DNA of 64,000 bases from Desulfacinum sp. (GCA_014359885.1 JACIYN010000011.1:1-64000), one strand, 5' to 3'. Positions 53,051 to 60,885 are shown, numbered from the stretch's first letter. Program-made: numbers and translations. The notes: generated by a model from the sequence alone, not told the origin.

Positions 53051-53080
53051 TTGTGGGAGCGGCGAAAGCCGCGCCGGGGA
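53051..53080. repeat. Palindrome, GTGGGAGCGGCGAAAGCCGCG family
   Basis: TTGTGGGAGCGGCGAAAGCC followed by GCGCC; a related unit is at 54000-54026. It lies between the RAYT remnant and the second coiled-coil gene. Confidence 0.6.
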
Positions 53081-53175
53081 TGGCCGGTTATCCCCGGCGG
53101 TGCGGCCGGCGCCTCCGCGCCTTGCGGCGCTCCCGGTTCCTTAATCCACGCGACGTCCTCCGGGTCTCCATCGCC

Positions 53176-53204
53176 TTGTCGGATCGGCCGGGCCATGGTA
53201 TAGG
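53176..53204 (+). promoter_or_regulatory. Promoter of coiled-coil gene, copy 2
   Basis: TTGTCG (53176-53181), 17-base spacer, TATAGG (53199-53204). Same spacing and flanks as 51712-51740. Confidence 0.6.
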
Positions 53205-53256
53205 TTTTGTGCAGTAGGATCGTTACTCGGCAAATCTCCTTTGGGAAGGAAAGTCC

Positions 53257-53856
53257 ATGGCCGTGTCCCATCACACGGAAGACGCCTTGTTGGAACAGAA
53301 GATCGCTCCCATCGTGCTGGAGATCCTCCGCCGGGAAGCCGACAAGCTCTTTCGGGAAATGGTTGTCCGCTTCGTCCGCGAAAACGAACAGTTCGCCAAG
53401 GACCTGTCCGCCATACAACGCCTTGACCGTGTGGAAAACGACCTGAAGACCATCATCAACACGGAGACGGTGCGGTTCGAAGCCACTGAAAAGCGCTTTG
53501 AAGCCGTTCTGCGGGAGATGGACAAACGCTTTGAAGCCATGGATAAGCGCTTTGAAGCTCTCCAGCGGGAAATGAATGCGCGCTTCGAAGCCATGGATAA
53601 GCGCTTTGAAGCTCTTCAGCGGGAGATGAATGCGCGCTTTGAAGCCATGGATAAGCGCTTCGAGGCCATGGATCAGCGCTTCGAGGCTCTCCAGCGGGAA
53701 ATGAATGCGCGCTTCGAAGCCATGGATCAGCGCTTCGAAGCCATGGATCAGCGCTTCGAAGCCATGGACAAGCGGTTCACCACGCTCCAGTGGACCATGG
53801 GCCTGGGGTTCTCGTCGATTCTCATCTTCATGAGCCTGCTGAAATGGTGGGGCTGA
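53257..53856 (+). CDS. Tail-anchored coiled-coil protein with MDKRFEA heptads, copy 2
   Basis: 199 residues. N-terminal helix DALLEQKIAPIVLEILRREADKLF, then from about residue 70 to 168 a near-perfect series of heptads MDKRFEA/LQREMNA/MDQRFEA. It ends in MDKRFTTLQWTMGLGFSSIL and ILIFMSLLKWWG, a tail anchor. The heptads are encoded by nearly identical 21-bp repeats, so their number can change by slippage. Paralogue of 51797 and, more distantly, of 32754. The ribosome site is GGAAGGAAAG. Confidence 0.85.
   Translation: MAVSHHTEDALLEQKIAPIVLEILRREADKLFREMVVRFVRENEQFAKDLSAIQRLDRVENDLKTIINTETVRFEATEKRFEAVLREMDKRFEAMDKRFEALQREMNARFEAMDKRFEALQREMNARFEAMDKRFEAMDQRFEALQREMNARFEAMDQRFEAMDQRFEAMDKRFTTLQWTMGLGFSSILIFMSLLKWWG
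53485..53775 (+). repeat. 21-bp coding tandem repeats
   Basis: About thirteen copies of units like GAAGCCATGGATAAGCGCTT and variants, each encoding one heptad. Sequence identity between units is higher than needed for the protein, pointing to recent expansion. Confidence 0.8.
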
Positions 53857-53885
53857 AAGGCTCTCCGCAATCGTTACGAATGCCC

Positions 53886-53935
53886 GCTTTTCTCCTAGCG
53901 CAGCCCTTCAGGGCTGGGGATGTGTCCACCCGGTA
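53886..53935. repeat. Single REP half next to the RAYT gene
   Basis: TTTTCTCCTAGCGCAGCCCT followed by TCAGGGCTGGGG, matching the left REP half of 25095 and 33408. It lies between the coiled-coil gene and the 3' end of the intact RAYT gene. Confidence 0.65.
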
Positions 53936-53943
53936 GGCTCCAT

Positions 53944-53980
53944 CCGCGTTCATTGGCGTTCATTCGTGGTTCTCTTTCAT
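53944..53980 (+). repeat. Dispersed repeat, GCGTTCATTCGCGGTTCT family
   Basis: Contains GCGTTCATTGGCGTTCATTC and GTGGTTCTCTTTCATC. Partial internal duplication of the GCGTTCATT part. Confidence 0.6.
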
Positions 53981-53999
53981 CACCTACCCCCTCGCCTTC

Positions 54000-54026
54000 T
54001 TGTGGGAGCGCCGAAAGGCGCGATTT
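54000..54026. repeat. Palindrome, GTGGGAGCGCCGAAAGGCGCG family
   Basis: TTGTGGGAGCGCCGAAAGGC followed by GCG, 40 bases downstream of the intact RAYT stop codon; sister of 53051. Confidence 0.6.
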
Positions 54027-54075
54027 CTCCGAACCCCGACCACGAACCCTACGCCCGGCCCCTCGCGGCCTCCCC

Positions 54076-54969
54076 CTATCCCCCAACCGCTCCGCCGGCC
54101 GCAAGCCGCCTCAGCCCGTACAGCCCCTCCAGACCGCCGGCGCGATGGGCCCGCCGCTCCCGCTTGCCGATGCACCCGGAAAACCGAGCATACATCTCCT
54201 GCACGAACCCCTTGGAACCCAGCACCAGGCTGTCGCTGAAAAACCGCACCCGGTGCCGCCAAAGATCCACCGCACCGGGAACCACACCCGGCTCGATGCG
54301 GCCCTTCTCCCGGCCCCGACCGTCCGTTCTCCCCTCCTTTCCCACCTCCGTCACCACGGCCCAATACCATTGGGCATCCTCACCCTGCAAAACATCGCGC
54401 AACAAGAAATCATCCTTTCCCGCCAGGCGGAAACTCAGGCTGCTCCACCGGTACTTTTCCGGCCGGTCCGTGATCCGCGCCCGCACCGGGTTCAGTTCGA
54501 TATAGGCCAGGCACTGCAAAACCGCGCGGCCGCCTTCCAGCACCACGCTCTTGAACCGGTCCCCCCAGAAGTAGCCCCGGCGGTTCCGTTTCCGGTTGTA
54601 CCAGCGGGAAAAGTCCACCTTGACGGCCTTCACGTATTCGGAAAGGTCGAAAAGCCTCCGGCGCCACCGGCCGAGATCCTGCGCCGCCGCCACCTCCTCC
54701 GAAAGGCCGTAAAAGGCCGCCAGCCGTTCCACGATCTCCCGGTCCGAGTGCTCTTCGGGCCTCCGGGTGCGCACCACCAGATGGAAGTGATTGCTCATGA
54801 CGCAAAAGCCCGCCAGGTCCACGAAAAAGAGCTTCCCCAGGCGCCGAAGCCCCTCCACGAACCGCTCCTTTTCCACGTCCCCCAAGTAGAATTCCCCGCC
54901 CACCGTGCGCGACACCACGTGGTAGTACACTTCCTCTCCGGCGGCCTTGATCCGCCGCGTCCGTGCCAT
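54076..54969 (-). CDS. REP-associated tyrosine transposase (RAYT, IS200-like)
   Basis: 297 residues. HUH motif in CVMSNHFHLVVRT, catalytic Tyr in YVKAVKVDFSRWYNR, plus the conserved YFWGDRFKSVVLEGG and YIELNPVRA blocks of TnpA_REP proteins. These single-copy nucleases are believed to move or maintain REP/REPIN sequences rather than themselves. REPIN-like inverted pairs are present in this window (25068, 33408) and a REP half lies just downstream, which fits. A motif like GGGGACAGGTAAAT, often seen beside such genes, lies upstream at 55064-55078. The C-terminal 60 residues are basic and Gly-rich. Confidence 0.9.
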   Translation of the reverse strand: MARTRRIKAAGEEVYYHVVSRTVGGEFYLGDVEKERFVEGLRRLGKLFFVDLAGFCVMSNHFHLVVRTRRPEEHSDREIVERLAAFYGLSEEVAAAQDLGRWRRRLFDLSEYVKAVKVDFSRWYNRKRNRRGYFWGDRFKSVVLEGGRAVLQCLAYIELNPVRARITDRPEKYRWSSLSFRLAGKDDFLLRDVLQGEDAQWYWAVVTEVGKEGRTDGRGREKGRIEPGVVPGAVDLWRHRVRFFSDSLVLGSKGFVQEMYARFSGCIGKRERRAHRAGGLEGLYGLRRLAAGGAVGG

Positions 54970-55063
54970 GGCTTCACCTCCCTCTTCAAGGGCCCTTTCC
55001 GGCCTTGCGGCCCATGCAACGAACCCGACTCACTTTATACCAATGCGTCCCACATGGCGTGTA

Positions 55064-56212
55064 TTATTTACCTGTCCCCTTTTCCTTGGTCTTGTCGCTG
55101 CCGTGCTGGGTGTAGCGCACGGAAATGACCACACGGCTGATGCAGGCCGCCCGACTGAAGAGGTGATCCTTGCCGAAGAGCGATTCGGCGACTTCCTCGA
55201 TATCGTCATCGGCGGTGACCTTGAGGCTGGCGCGGTGTTTGTAGTTGTCCGGGCGGGCGTCAACCTCCACCACGGCGACGTGCTCGATGTCGAAGCCGTC
55301 CACCCTGGGTGGCGTCAGGCGCAAGGAGTCCAGAAAGCGCCCCATGTTGTATTGCTTGAGCGTGAGGGGCTTGCCGGAGAGATCCAGCTTGAGACCCGTC
55401 TCCGCAAAGCAGCCAGCCACCTGCTGGCGCACCGAGGGGCTGGCCGAGAACACCTCGATCACACCCTCGTCAGGTGAAAACAGCAAGGTCGCCTCGTTGA
55501 GCGGCCGGTAGTAGCGCTCCTGGCGGCTGCCATCGGCTTCCTGGTATTCGGCAACGCTGGACAGCGGCCCACCATGACGCACGATCAGCAGGTGTTGGGG
55601 AATTTCTTGGCCGGCGGCGTCTTTCTTGTCGACCTGCAGGTGCGTCACCGTGCATCGACCGGTGAGTTCGAGCCTCTCCTGGATCTGCTCCTCCAGCGCT
55701 GCCTTGACGGCATCGTCCCAGACGAAATCCACCTTGGCATTCGCATCCAGTTCGAAGGCCTCGTACATCCGCCCGAAGTTGCGGTAATGGTCGGCGTAGA
55801 AAAGGTTCTCGGCTTCGTCGAACAGCAGCGACTGGTGCTGATAGAGCCACAGGCTACGACCGAGATCATCGAGCTGGGCAGCAAAGGCGTCGATGTGGAC
55901 TTGCTCGAATAGTTTGGCGGCAACCCGCGTGACGGTCTCAACACCACGCCCTTCGGCCAGCGTCAGGATGCGGTGGGCGTGGCGGTCGAGGGGAACGGCA
56001 GCGTCGGCAGCGAGCGCGTTGGCGATGGCGATGAGTTGAGCGCGAATGGCCTGGATGCTGGCTGCGTCAGTGGCCGACGCCCACTGCACATCGCTGAAAA
56101 TCGCCGCGTACTGTCCTTTGTCGACAGTGGCAAGAAACCCTTCCAGCGCGGCCAGTGGAGACGCCTCGAGCAGCCGATGCAGGGAAACGCCGTTCTTGAA
56201 TGACTTCGCCAT
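55064..56212 (-). CDS. Unrecognised 382-residue protein
   Basis: No family is recognised. Mixed alpha/beta; the middle has LWLYQHQSLLFDEAENLFYADHY, then VDFVWDDAVKAALEEQIQERLE. The end has DGFDIEHVAVVEVDARPDNYKHRASLKV. The last residues (KTKEKGTGK) are encoded by the GGGGACAGGTAAA sequence linked to RAYT elements, so its natural C-terminus may have been replaced there. A palindromic operator-like site lies 38 bases upstream of the ATG. Base usage is less extreme than in the genes before 55 kb. Confidence 0.7.
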   Translation of the reverse strand: MAKSFKNGVSLHRLLEASPLAALEGFLATVDKGQYAAIFSDVQWASATDAASIQAIRAQLIAIANALAADAAVPLDRHAHRILTLAEGRGVETVTRVAAKLFEQVHIDAFAAQLDDLGRSLWLYQHQSLLFDEAENLFYADHYRNFGRMYEAFELDANAKVDFVWDDAVKAALEEQIQERLELTGRCTVTHLQVDKKDAAGQEIPQHLLIVRHGGPLSSVAEYQEADGSRQERYYRPLNEATLLFSPDEGVIEVFSASPSVRQQVAGCFAETGLKLDLSGKPLTLKQYNMGRFLDSLRLTPPRVDGFDIEHVAVVEVDARPDNYKHRASLKVTADDDIEEVAESLFGKDHLFSRAACISRVVISVRYTQHGSDKTKEKGTGK

Positions 56213-56249
56213 GCTCCACAGCCTCCCTGTCTCATTTGGGATAATTTAT

Positions 56250-56269
56250 TATCTCAGACACTTGAGATA
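56250..56269. promoter_or_regulatory. Operator-like inverted repeat
   Basis: TATCTCA-GACACT-TGAGATA, two perfect 7-base arms six bases apart, next to an AT-rich stretch (GGATAATTTATTA). It sits 38 bases before the start of the gene ending at 55064 and is probably a repressor site overlapping its promoter. Confidence 0.55.
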
Positions 56270-56468
56270 GCGTGAACCCATGGTCATGGGCAGGACAGCA
56301 GGGTAGAGTTTCAGCTCAAACCGCTGCCAAGCGTGGGTACGGACTTCGGGCTGACCTTGCTGGTGGTGCCAGAGGCGGAGAGGCGCTGGCAGCGGCGGGG
56401 GGAGGAGGAGGGGCCGGTGGAGGATAACTACGATCGGTTCGTCTCCCGAGGGCAGAAGCCGTATTGAT

Positions 56469-57071
56469 TCACCCCTGCCCAAACCGATCCGCCAACCACG
56501 GCTGCCGATCTCTCTTGGCGTCCCACCAGACCTTCCACCAGTGCGTGGTCTGGACGTAATGGCGAAAGTTGTCCGCCAATTCCAACAGTAGGCCTTCCAG
56601 CCCTTCGGTGGGGGCGAAGGTGCTGCTGCCGATGGTCAGTGGTGTGTCGTTGAGTTCGTCTAGCACATCCTCGGCATCGTGAACATCCTTGCACTTGCTC
56701 AGGCGCTGCATGGCTTGCTGGTAGCGCTCGGCAACGTGCACTGGCATGGTGTCGGCGGTGTGCCAGCTGACATCCCCGCCGCTACGGCTGATGCTGACGT
56801 TGTCGTCGTCCCGGTCGTCGGGTAGGTGACATTCAATGGCCGTAATTGCCGCATCGGTAATGTAGTCCGGCGTCTTCTCTGGGGCAACAACCAACTGGCA
56901 GTAGCCGAACTCGACATTAATCAGCAGCCACTCCCGCGCGTTGGCCAACGTTACCGGACACAGATACCACGAGAAACCGACGCGACGCTCGTAGGGCGTG
57001 ACCGGTTTGTCGAGCTCGAACTGGCTGACGATATCCGGGTGGAGAATGAGTTGGTGCTTCAGGAGCGGCAT
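56469..57071 (-). CDS. Unrecognised 200-residue protein
   Basis: No family is recognised. The N-terminus MPLLKHQLILHPDIVSQFEL leads into an alpha/beta region (VGFSWYLCPVTLANAREWLL) and an acidic stretch (DDRDDDN). It ends with a helix containing HYVQTTHWWKVWWDAKRDRQ. It is the last gene of the minus-strand run that starts at 60801, nine bases after the small gene at 57081. Context (methyltransferases, glycosyltransferase) suggests surface-molecule modification but nothing specific. Confidence 0.65.
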   Translation of the reverse strand: MPLLKHQLILHPDIVSQFELDKPVTPYERRVGFSWYLCPVTLANAREWLLINVEFGYCQLVVAPEKTPDYITDAAITAIECHLPDDRDDDNVSISRSGGDVSWHTADTMPVHVAERYQQAMQRLSKCKDVHDAEDVLDELNDTPLTIGSSTFAPTEGLEGLLLELADNFRHYVQTTHWWKVWWDAKRDRQPWLADRFGQG

Positions 57072-57080
57072 GGAAGAAAT

Positions 57081-57278
57081 CTACCACCCCACCAGCAGCA
57101 CGTTCATCCCCGCCATCGAGGCATCCGGCACGCCAACGACAGTGATCACGACCTCTTCCTCCTCCGGCTTGCCCAGATGGAGGTAGGCGCCTTCGCCCAG
57201 CGGCAGCCAGCCGATGGACTCGGCTTCGATGGCGGCGAGATCGGCTTCCAGCTCATCCAAATCGATCAGCAAGTTCAC
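57081..57278 (-). CDS. Small acidic protein
   Basis: 65 residues from a GTG that overlaps the stop of the glycosyltransferase gene (GTGA), a sign of translational coupling. It is acidic (LIDLDELEADLAAIEAES) with a beta-like second half (VVITVVGVPDASMAGMNVLLVG). No family is recognised. An ATG-start further upstream would lie within the glycosyltransferase gene. Confidence 0.6.
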   Translation of the reverse strand: MNLLIDLDELEADLAAIEAESIGWLPLGEGAYLHLGKPEEEEVVITVVGVPDASMAGMNVLLVGW

Positions 57279-58537
57279 TTCGCCAGCCCCTCCACCCACG
57301 CCAGTTGCCGCGGTAGGCACACCGTCTGCAGGTCGTAGTTCGCCTGCGCGAACTGCCGGGCATTCTGGCCCAGACGCTGCCGGGCGGCGGGGTCATCGAG
57401 CAGCGCACAGACCTCGTTGGCGAGTCCCGCCACATCGAAGAAATCCACCAGCCGTCCGGTCTCGTCGTGCTTGATCGCCTCGCGCAGTGGCTGGGTGTCG
57501 CTGGCGACGATGGCACAACCCACGCTCATCGCTTCCAAGAGGCTCCAGGAGAGCACAAAGGGGTAGGTGAGATAGACGTGAACGGTCGAGAGCTGCAGCA
57601 GCGCGATGAAATAGGGGTACGGGATGTTGCCGAGGAAATGGACCCGCGCCCAGTCGGCGTCGGGTATTTGCGGACGGACTTCGGCGGTGAAAATCTCACG
57701 CCAGGTCGTGCGCCCCCCGTAGCGTTGTGGGTCGGGTTGGGCGCCGTAGGAGACGCCGTTGCCGCCGACGATGAGCACATGCGCGGTGGGCCGACGCCGC
57801 AGAATCTCCGGCAGCGCACGCATGAAGACGTGATAGCCGCGATAGGGTTCGAGATTGCGGTTGACAAACGTGATCACCTCGTCGGCACGCGTCAATGTCA
57901 GGCGCGCGCCGCTTTGGGTGGTGAGGGTAAGCGACACTGCCGGGTTGGGCGTGACCGCCTGGGTGTCGATCCCATCATGCACCACGGTAATCTTGTTGCG
58001 GAAGCGTTCGGGAAAGGTACTCGCCTGCCAGTGGGTGGGGCTGATGCCGGCATCGGCCACCTCGAAGTGCAGCAGGTTGTTGAGGTTTTTGAGGCGCAGC
58101 CGGCAGGCATCACCTTCTGGGTCTGGCGCGGGAAACTCCGGGTCGAAGCCGACATCGGCCCCGTGCGGGTGGTAGAAGAACTCGCAGTAGATGCCGAGTT
58201 TGGCGTCGGGCCACACTTCCTTCAGGAACAGGCTCTCGCCCCAGCCGTGGTGGGCGATGATCACGTCCGGGTTGAAGCCCTGCGCCTTCATCTGCAGCGC
58301 CGCCCGAAAGCACGCCTCGCCGCGGATCGTTTTGGTCTCAAAGTCACTCACCCAGGGATGGACGTTCGGCGTGGTGCCGCGACTGGCGGTGTAGGGCACC
58401 AGCTTCACACCCTGCCATTCGCGGGCCTCGGTCTTCTGCATCGTCATCGCGACGACCGTGTGGCCGTGCTGCGCTAAGGCGGGGGCCAGGTGCTTGAACT
58501 GGCCGGGGAAGTTTTGGTGGATGAAGAGGATGTTCAT
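57275..58537 (-). CDS. Glycosyltransferase family 4
   Basis: 420 residues, GT-B fold. N-terminus MNILFIHQNFPGQFKHLAPA, the acceptor loop of a glycosyltransferase subgroup common beside flagellin or S-layer genes, with HHGWGESLFLKEVWP. The donor domain has FVNRNLEPYRGYHVFMRALP and LSWSLLEAMSVGCAIVASD. The first Glu of the EX7E motif is not present (SWSLLE instead), so the donor-binding geometry differs from the enzymes at 0-5 kb. ATG follows AAGAGGA. It stands in an operon with two methyltransferase genes. Confidence 0.87.
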   Translation of the reverse strand: MNILFIHQNFPGQFKHLAPALAQHGHTVVAMTMQKTEAREWQGVKLVPYTASRGTTPNVHPWVSDFETKTIRGEACFRAALQMKAQGFNPDVIIAHHGWGESLFLKEVWPDAKLGIYCEFFYHPHGADVGFDPEFPAPDPEGDACRLRLKNLNNLLHFEVADAGISPTHWQASTFPERFRNKITVVHDGIDTQAVTPNPAVSLTLTTQSGARLTLTRADEVITFVNRNLEPYRGYHVFMRALPEILRRRPTAHVLIVGGNGVSYGAQPDPQRYGGRTTWREIFTAEVRPQIPDADWARVHFLGNIPYPYFIALLQLSTVHVYLTYPFVLSWSLLEAMSVGCAIVASDTQPLREAIKHDETGRLVDFFDVAGLANEVCALLDDPAARQRLGQNARQFAQANYDLQTVCLPRQLAWVEGLAK

Positions 58538-58604
58538 GCAGTCACCGTTACTGCAAGCAGACGCCCCGCGGCAAGTCAACTCGGCAGGTCGAGCACCTCG
58601 CCGT

Positions 58605-59207
58605 TTATGCTGGGAAATGGGCGGCTGCGAGCTGCCGCATCTCGTCTTCCGTCCGCGCACTCTTGCTGGCGATGGCCCATAGGTCAAAGTGCGGTGCCGG
58701 GCGCGCACGGCTCGCGATCACGGCAAAGCCTGCGGCGCGTAAGGTGCCCACCAGCACCTTATGCGTAAAGCCGCAGCGGTGCGCCATGTAGAGGTTGCCG
58801 CGCGCCAGGCTCGCCCGGTGACCGTAGAGGATGTCAAGCGGCGCAATCGGCCCGGCCGGGGCGGTGTAGGCCGGCTCGGTGAGCTTGTCCTCGGCCACGA
58901 GCTTACACACCGACTGCAAATCCGGGCAGGTGACCACCAGAAAGCCGTCAGGCTTGAGTACGCGCAGGAATTCCTTGAGCGCCAACGGCACTTCGTGCGG
59001 ATACAGGTGTTCGATGTTATGGCTGGAGAAGATGGCATCGACGGACTCGTCGGTCACCGCCGACATATCGGTCATCGTGCCGACCAGATCGGGCTTGACC
59101 GATTCGTCGATGTCGAAGCGTAGTTCTTGCCACTCGTCGGTATTGAAACCGCGCGTCGTCTGATCCTTGCGCTTCGGGCCGCAGCCGACGTGAAGAAAAA
59201 CGCTCAC
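58605..59207 (-). CDS. Class I SAM-dependent methyltransferase
   Basis: 200 residues. N-terminal SAM loop LHVGCGPKRKDQTTRGF (G-C-G-P-K), then DAIFSSHNIEHLYPHEV and LKEFLRVLKPDGFLVVTCPDL, the classical class I motifs II-IV. It matches methyltransferases in glycan loci. It starts at GTG, one base after the stop of the larger methyltransferase gene. Target unknown; clustering with the glycosyltransferase suggests a sugar. Confidence 0.82.
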   Translation of the reverse strand: MSVFLHVGCGPKRKDQTTRGFNTDEWQELRFDIDESVKPDLVGTMTDMSAVTDESVDAIFSSHNIEHLYPHEVPLALKEFLRVLKPDGFLVVTCPDLQSVCKLVAEDKLTEPAYTAPAGPIAPLDILYGHRASLARGNLYMAHRCGFTHKVLVGTLRAAGFAVIASRARPAPHFDLWAIASKSARTEDEMRQLAAAHFPA

Positions 59208-59208
59208 C

Positions 59209-60801
59209 TCATATCACCCCCAAACGTTGCCACTGCGGGGCCGTCTTGGCGAGAAACGTTGAGGCCAGTTCTTCAGCGCGGGGCAGCATCGCCTCGCGAG
59301 TGGTCAGCGACTGGCCATCTTTCATAAGCCCGCGGCCCAACGCAAGCAGCCGCTGCGTCCACAGCGCCGCCAGCTGGGCTGCGCTGGCCTTGGGGTGCTG
59401 CATCAGCAGCCCCGCCAACATGATGTCGCCATCAGAGGCTGACAGAACCCAAGGAAGGTTGGGTGCCAGCAGGTTGCGGTACGGTGCCCCGTTGAGCACG
59501 GCGCTGGCGAGCGCCCGGTTGAGCGCTTTGGCCGGCTTATCCTGCGGCAACCCACGAGCCAGCGCCACATGTCCGGCATGCAACATCAATCCCAGCGCCT
59601 GAAGGGTATCGCCAAGAGAGCGCTGTGGCGCGCCTTCCGCGGCGACGGTTACCCCATCGGCGGGCGAACCCACGGGCACCTGTATCAGCTCACCCAAGGT
59701 CTTCGGCCCACTTTGCAGAGACTCATATAGCGGTGCGTAAATTTCTGGCTTGCCGCTGACCTCACCCAGGCTTGTCGTATATTTGTAAGGATTATCACCT
59801 TCCTCCTTCGGGCTGGGACGGCCGAGTAAAGCAAAGCGCACGCCCAGCAGCAACTCGCGCTGCTGGGCAGGCCACAGCGGTGTCGCGCCGCGCGCCCAGA
59901 CATCGCGCCGGAAGGTCTGGTTGATCAATACATCGAGCATGGTCTCCTGCGCAACGGTCTCGGAACTCTCCGCCAGGAACGCCTTCCAAGGCGCAGGCAA
60001 CATGCCCGCCAAAAACCAGTCACCCGCCGTAGCCGTCGTCAGGTAGGTGAGTTTGGCTGGCGCAAGCTCGGCAGCCATTTGGTCGAACCAACGAGGTTGC
60101 CAGTTATCGTGCAGATACTCTTGCGTCAGGTAAGCCCGATCGAGCGCTGGAAACTTCTCCAACCGTCCCTTAAGTGCGGGCAAGACCCGGGTCATGGCCG
60201 CATTGGCCTCCATGAGCGCCTGCAGCCGTTTGTGCCCGACGTCAATGGCTTTCAGACTCGGCAAGCCTTCCTGCTTCTGCCAGAAACGCAACAGATGCTG
60301 CACTGGCACCGTCGAAAGCCACCCCGGCATGGTGTTGTATGACAGATACACCAATGCGCCCGGGTGGGCGGCCGCATCCAGGCAGCGCACCAGGGCTGCG
60401 CAGACTTCCGGGGCGATCCACGTGTAGATGCCATGCGCCGTTAGATAGTGAAAGCGACCGAGCTCGCTTGGCCAATCCTCAGCCAACGCCACGAAGTTGC
60501 CCTCAACAAACCGCACATTAGCCAGCCCGGCCGCCTTGGCCAGCCCTTGTGCGTGGGCGATGTGCTGTGGGTTGAAGTCTATGCCCACAAACTCCATGTG
60601 CGGATGGCAGGCGGCAATCAGGCACAGATTGACGCCTTGTCCGCAACCCAGCTCGAGATAGCGCAGCTTGCCTTCGAAAAACAAGGATGGAGGTGCTACC
60701 CGCTTGATAAGCGCGCACAGATCCAGCCACGCAGGATCTTGCTCACGGTAGTAGCCGTAGGTATAGCCAAGGTCAACGTTGTAGCCGTGGTTCCAAGTCA
60801 T
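59209..60801 (-). CDS. SAM methyltransferase with regulatory domain (PF10119-like)
   Basis: 530 residues. Starts NHGYNVDLGYTYGYYREQDP, SAM motif I YLELGCGQGVNLCLIAACHP and DFNPQHIAHAQ, then LVYLSYNTMPGWLSTVPVQH. The regulatory domain follows (VLINQTFRRDVWARG..QRELLLGVRF). Same architecture as 49551 with perhaps one-third identity, so it is a homologue from another lineage, not a recent copy. First gene of a minus-strand operon with the smaller methyltransferase and glycosyltransferase. A promoter at 60852-60879 and an intrinsic-terminator leader precede the ATG. Confidence 0.87.
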   Translation of the reverse strand: MTWNHGYNVDLGYTYGYYREQDPAWLDLCALIKRVAPPSLFFEGKLRYLELGCGQGVNLCLIAACHPHMEFVGIDFNPQHIAHAQGLAKAAGLANVRFVEGNFVALAEDWPSELGRFHYLTAHGIYTWIAPEVCAALVRCLDAAAHPGALVYLSYNTMPGWLSTVPVQHLLRFWQKQEGLPSLKAIDVGHKRLQALMEANAAMTRVLPALKGRLEKFPALDRAYLTQEYLHDNWQPRWFDQMAAELAPAKLTYLTTATAGDWFLAGMLPAPWKAFLAESSETVAQETMLDVLINQTFRRDVWARGATPLWPAQQRELLLGVRFALLGRPSPKEEGDNPYKYTTSLGEVSGKPEIYAPLYESLQSGPKTLGELIQVPVGSPADGVTVAAEGAPQRSLGDTLQALGLMLHAGHVALARGLPQDKPAKALNRALASAVLNGAPYRNLLAPNLPWVLSASDGDIMLAGLLMQHPKASAAQLAALWTQRLLALGRGLMKDGQSLTTREAMLPRAEELASTFLAKTAPQWQRLGVI

Positions 60802-60823
60802 GATGCCCCGCAACGAAAAAAAA

Positions 60824-60837
60824 GGGGCACCAGCCCC
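60824..60837 (-). terminator. Intrinsic terminator hairpin in the leader of the methyltransferase operon
   Basis: On the minus strand GGGGC-TGGT-GCCCC followed by eight T. It lies between the promoter and the start codon and may act as an attenuator. Confidence 0.7.
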
Positions 60838-60851
60838 GATCTCTCGGCGGA

Positions 60852-60879
60852 AGTATACAGATTCGTCGTACGATGTCAA
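60852..60879 (-). promoter_or_regulatory. Sigma-70 promoter of the methyltransferase operon
   Basis: Minus strand: TTGACA (60879-60874), 16-base spacer, TATACT (60857-60852). The start would be near 60845, giving a leader of about 44 bases. Confidence 0.75.
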
Positions 60880-60885
60880 CACCGT

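Noticed and set aside
53485-53775. Regular 21-bp repeats considered as a CRISPR array
   Set aside because: There are no spacers; the units are in frame and encode heptads of a coiled coil.
56273-56467. Coding-like plus-strand fragment ending RFVSRGQKPY before a TGA
   Set aside because: It has no start codon and no recognised family. It may be the remnant end of a gene cut by rearrangement, but support is too weak for a feature.
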